The notes beneath the pieces were generated by a model. That model was not told where the DNA came from. It ran no database searches and saw only the letters and a program-made list of their open reading frames with translations. A program made the translations under genes and the position numbers. This document shows, one piece after another, positions 61,131-64,000 of a DNA stretch of 64,000 nt (position 1 is the first letter of the stretch; every line of letters starts with the position of its first letter). Source of the stretch: G965212005 sp965212005. GTDB taxonomy: Bacteria > Pseudomonadota > Gammaproteobacteria > Porifericomitales > Porifericomitaceae. The stretch is from positions 2,418,001-2,482,000 of the forward strand of contig OZ243038.1 of NCBI GenBank assembly GCA_965212005.1. Reading direction: 5' to 3'.

Positions 61131-64000
61131 ATGAGTTATTCGTTTACGGAAAGAAAGCGCATCCGCAAGAATTTTGGCAAGCGTCCGGAAATATTGGATT
61201 TGCCTTACTTGCTCAATGAGCAAATTCGTTCCTATGAGACCTTCCTGCAGCCCGGCGTGGTGCCGGCCAGGCGTGAGAACAAGGGACTGGAGGCGGCGTT
61301 CCGATCCGTGGTCAAATCGATTGACAGCCACTCCGGCAACGTGACCCTGGAGTACGTCGGATATGAATTAGTTCCCCCCCCGTTCGACGTCAACGAGTGC
61401 AAGCTGCGCGGTCTAACCTACGCTTTCTCCCTTAAAGCGCGCTTTCGCCTGGTTTTCAAGGAGAAGGCATCCGGCTCGGCCCACAACAAGCAGGCGGTGC
61501 CGGAGACGGCCGTTTACATGGGAGACATCCCGCAAATGACCGGGAACGGTACCTTCATCATCAACGGCACCGAGCGGGTTGTGGTCTCCCAGTTGCACCG
61601 TTCTCCCGGCGTGTTTTTTGAGCATGATCGGGGCAAGACCCATTCTTCCGGCAAGCTGCTGTATTCAGCACGGGTGATCCCCTACCGGGGTTCGTGGCTG
61701 GATTTCGAGTTCGACGTCAAGGACTTGCTGTATTGCCGCATTGACCGGCGCCGCAAACTGCCCGCGACCATCCTGCTGCGGGCCTATGGCTATGAAAGCG
61801 ACGCCGACATCCTGGCGCTGTTTTTCGACAACGACACGTTCCGGCTGGGCAAAAAGCAGATTGTGATGAAGCTGGTTCCGCTGCACCTGCTGGGGGATAA
61901 CCTGCCTTCCGAGATCCGGGCCAAGGGCAAGGTCCTGGTGCAGGCCAACCAGCGGATTACGGCGCGCCACGTGCGTCAGATCGAGGCGGCGAAGCTAAAG
62001 CAGATCAAGGTGACAGCCGAATTTCTGTACGGCAAGGTTCTGGCCAGGGACGTTTTTCCGGAAGGCTCGAAGAAAGCGTTGGCGCGTGCCAATGACGTGC
62101 TGGATGAAGAACTGGTGCAGACACTGATTGCCAACGACGTTGAGCACATTGATACCATCTATACCAATGACTTCGATTGCGGCCCGTATATATCCGATAC
62201 CCTGCGCGAAGACAAAACCCGGTCTGTGCTGAAGGCCCAGGAGGCTATTTACGGCATGATGCGGCCTGGCGAGCCGCCTACCGAGACTTCCGTAAAAACC
62301 CTGTTCCACAACCTGTTTTCGAACCTGGAACGCTACGACCTTTCCGTGGTCGGCAGGATGAAATTCAACCGGCGCATCGGCAGGGAAGAGGAAGTCGGGG
62401 CGCACACGCTTTCCAAGGAAGACATCATCGAAGTCGTGCGCAAGCTGGTTGAAATCCGCAACGGCAAAGGGACCGTGGACGATATTGACCACATGGGCAA
62501 CCGCCGGGTGCGTTGCGTCGGTGAAATGGCGGAAAATCAATTTCGCCTGGGTTTGGTGCGTTTGGAGCGGGCAATCCGGGAGCGCCTGACCCTGGCCGAG
62601 TCCGATGCCATTACACCCAGCGATATCATCAACGCCAAGCCCGTTTCAGCGGTGATGAAAGAGTTCTACGGCTCCAGCCAGCTGTCCCAGTTCATGGACC
62701 AGAACAATCCCCTGTCCGAGGTCACGCACAAGCGCCGCATCTCGGCTCTCGGTCCCGGCGGACTGACCCGAGAGCGGGCCGGGTTCGAGGTGCGCGACGT
62801 GCATCCTACGCACTACGGTCGCCTGTGTCCCATTGAGACGCCGGAGGGGCCGAACATCGGCCTTATCAACTCGATGGCGATCTACGCCCGGACCAACCGC
62901 TACGGGTTTCTGGAAACTCCGTACAGGAAAGTGAAAAACGGTGTCGTTACCGACGTCATTGAACACCTGTCGGCGATTGAGGAAGGGCAATACGTAATCT
63001 GCCAGGCCAATGCGTCCGTTGACGGGAAGAATCAGCTGGTTGATGAACTCGTTTCCTGCCGGTACCAGAATGAATTCACACTGGTGTCTCCGGACCGGGT
63101 GGATTACATGGACGTCTCCCCCAAGCAGATCGTCTCCGTTGCCGCCGCCCTAATTCCCTTCCTGGAGCACGACGACGCCAATCGCGCCCTGATGGGCTCG
63201 AACATGCAGCGCCAGGCGGTGCCCACAATGAAAGTGGAAAAGCCGCTGATCGGCACCGGCATTGAGCGCAAGGTGGCAATCGACTCGGGGGTGACGGTGA
63301 TCGCACGCCGGGGCGGAATCATAGATTCGGCGGATGCCGGTCGCGTGGTGGTTCGGGTAAATGAAGACGAGATTGAGGAGGGCGAGCCGGAGGTTGATAT
63401 TTACAATTTCATCAAGTACACCCGTTCCAATCAGGACACCTGCATCAATCAGCGCCCGCTGGTGGTTCCCGGGGACTCGATCGCCAGGGGCGACGTGCTC
63501 GCTGACGGTCAGGCCACTGACATGGGAGAACTGGCCCTGGGACAGAATCTGCTGGTCGCCTTCATGCCCTGGAACGGGTACAACTTTGAAGATTCGATTC
63601 TCATCTCGGAGAAGGTAATCAAGGAAGATCGCTACACCACCGTTCACATTGAAGAACTGACCTGTTATGCGCGCGATACCAAGATAGGTCCCGAGGAAAT
63701 TACCCCGGATATTGCCAACGTAAGCGAAGGCATGTTGAACAAGCTGGACGAGTCCGGCGTCGTGTACATCGGCGCAAAAGTGAACGCGGGCGACATCCTT
63801 GTGGGCAAGGTCACGCCTAAGGGAGAGACCCAGTTGACGCCCGAGGAAAAACTGCTGCGCGCCATTTTCGGAGAGAAAGCGTCAGACGTAAAAGACACCT
63901 CGCTGAAGATGCCTTCAGGCATGAGCGGAACCGTTATCGACGTGCATATCTTTACTCGTGACGGCATTGAAAAAGACGTCCGCGCCAAGCACATTGAAGA
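61131..64000 (+). CDS. rpoB: RNA polymerase beta subunit (3' partial)
   Basis: About 956 residues are present and the frame runs off the right edge; the full family length is about 1340-1390. Start MSYSFTERKRIRKNFGKRP is the usual gammaproteobacterial N-terminus. The rifampicin region near 62670-62770 reads SSQLSQFMDQNNPLSEVTHK then RRISALGPGG, with wild-type residues at the common resistance positions. Also RPLVVPGDSIARGDVLADG and GYNFEDSILISE. The 118-base spacer after rplL contains GGCAGG-GCTGCG-CCTGCC, a weak hairpin that could attenuate. Confidence 0.98.
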   Translation, partial: MSYSFTERKRIRKNFGKRPEILDLPYLLNEQIRSYETFLQPGVVPARRENKGLEAAFRSVVKSIDSHSGNVTLEYVGYELVPPPFDVNECKLRGLTYAFSLKARFRLVFKEKASGSAHNKQAVPETAVYMGDIPQMTGNGTFIINGTERVVVSQLHRSPGVFFEHDRGKTHSSGKLLYSARVIPYRGSWLDFEFDVKDLLYCRIDRRRKLPATILLRAYGYESDADILALFFDNDTFRLGKKQIVMKLVPLHLLGDNLPSEIRAKGKVLVQANQRITARHVRQIEAAKLKQIKVTAEFLYGKVLARDVFPEGSKKALARANDVLDEELVQTLIANDVEHIDTIYTNDFDCGPYISDTLREDKTRSVLKAQEAIYGMMRPGEPPTETSVKTLFHNLFSNLERYDLSVVGRMKFNRRIGREEEVGAHTLSKEDIIEVVRKLVEIRNGKGTVDDIDHMGNRRVRCVGEMAENQFRLGLVRLERAIRERLTLAESDAITPSDIINAKPVSAVMKEFYGSSQLSQFMDQNNPLSEVTHKRRISALGPGGLTRERAGFEVRDVHPTHYGRLCPIETPEGPNIGLINSMAIYARTNRYGFLETPYRKVKNGVVTDVIEHLSAIEEGQYVICQANASVDGKNQLVDELVSCRYQNEFTLVSPDRVDYMDVSPKQIVSVAAALIPFLEHDDANRALMGSNMQRQAVPTMKVEKPLIGTGIERKVAIDSGVTVIARRGGIIDSADAGRVVVRVNEDEIEEGEPEVDIYNFIKYTRSNQDTCINQRPLVVPGDSIARGDVLADGQATDMGELALGQNLLVAFMPWNGYNFEDSILISEKVIKEDRYTTVHIEELTCYARDTKIGPEEITPDIANVSEGMLNKLDESGVVYIGAKVNAGDILVGKVTPKGETQLTPEEKLLRAIFGEKASDVKDTSLKMPSGMSGTVIDVHIFTRDGIEKDVRAKHIE

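Overview
The window looks like one contiguous piece of a GC-rich gammaproteobacterial chromosome. The evidence is gene order: tRNA-Tyr/Gly/Thr-tuf-tRNA-Trp-secE-nusG-rplKAJL-rpoB, gpmI-envC-ctpA divergent from a YibN-like rhodanese and gpsA, and def-fmt-rsmB-DUF4390-ntrYX-trkAH, all typical of gammaproteobacteria (Chromatiales-like lineages fit, but this is inference). No phage, plasmid, CRISPR or rRNA is visible. Both ends are cut: a kinase gene enters from the left and rpoB leaves on the right.

Region by region. 1-3.9 kb: a Ser/Thr kinase with long N-terminal repeat arrays and a C-terminal cyclic-nucleotide-binding domain, facing an overlapping pair (single-TM protein of unknown function plus CBS-domain protein). 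3.9-8.6 kb is a loose, gene-poor patch with an orphan ORF, an HNH nuclease remnant, a frameshifted NYN-domain gene, an exported metallo-beta-lactamase-fold protein and three minus-strand tRNAs. One of these, tRNA-Arg(CCT), is interrupted by a group I intron. 8.7-17.4 kb: rnr, tRNA-Thr, a membrane protein, an M48 protease, orn, nnr, tsaE and an AMIN/amidase_3 cell-wall amidase. 17.6-19.2 kb: a two-gene ABC-2 exporter followed by a 19-bp perfect inverted repeat. 19.7-20.5 kb: two small minus-strand genes.

20.7-28.3 kb is a Bat-type locus: MoxR ATPase, DUF58, DUF4381, VWA, VWA-TPR and BatD, mostly joined by stop/start overlaps. 28.4-35.3 kb (minus): exported methyltransferase, FmdB-like small protein, PQQ-type sugar dehydrogenase, S41 protease, envC, gpmI. 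35.4-37.9 kb (plus): cysteine-less rhodanese, gpsA and a class 1B-type pyrD. 38.0-49.2 kb (minus): def-fmt-rsmB-DUF4390-ntrY-ntrX-trkA-trkH-methyltransferase, linking N-formyl removal, rRNA methylation, a membrane two-component system and potassium uptake. 49.3-55.8 kb (plus): LysM protein, dprA, topA, purE, tsaC. 55.9 kb to the end: four tRNAs, tuf, secE, nusG, four ribosomal protein genes and rpoB.

The most notable items are the self-splicing-type intron in tRNA-Arg(CCT), the repeat-rich kinase/cNMP fusion at the left edge, an NtrX-type regulator whose AAA+ domain has lost the Walker B acids and GAFTGA loop, a class 1B-type PyrD with no PyrK nearby, and a NYN gene broken at a homopolymer. 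I did not find a system that I can confidently call wholly new. All similarity statements come from reading motifs, not from database searches.
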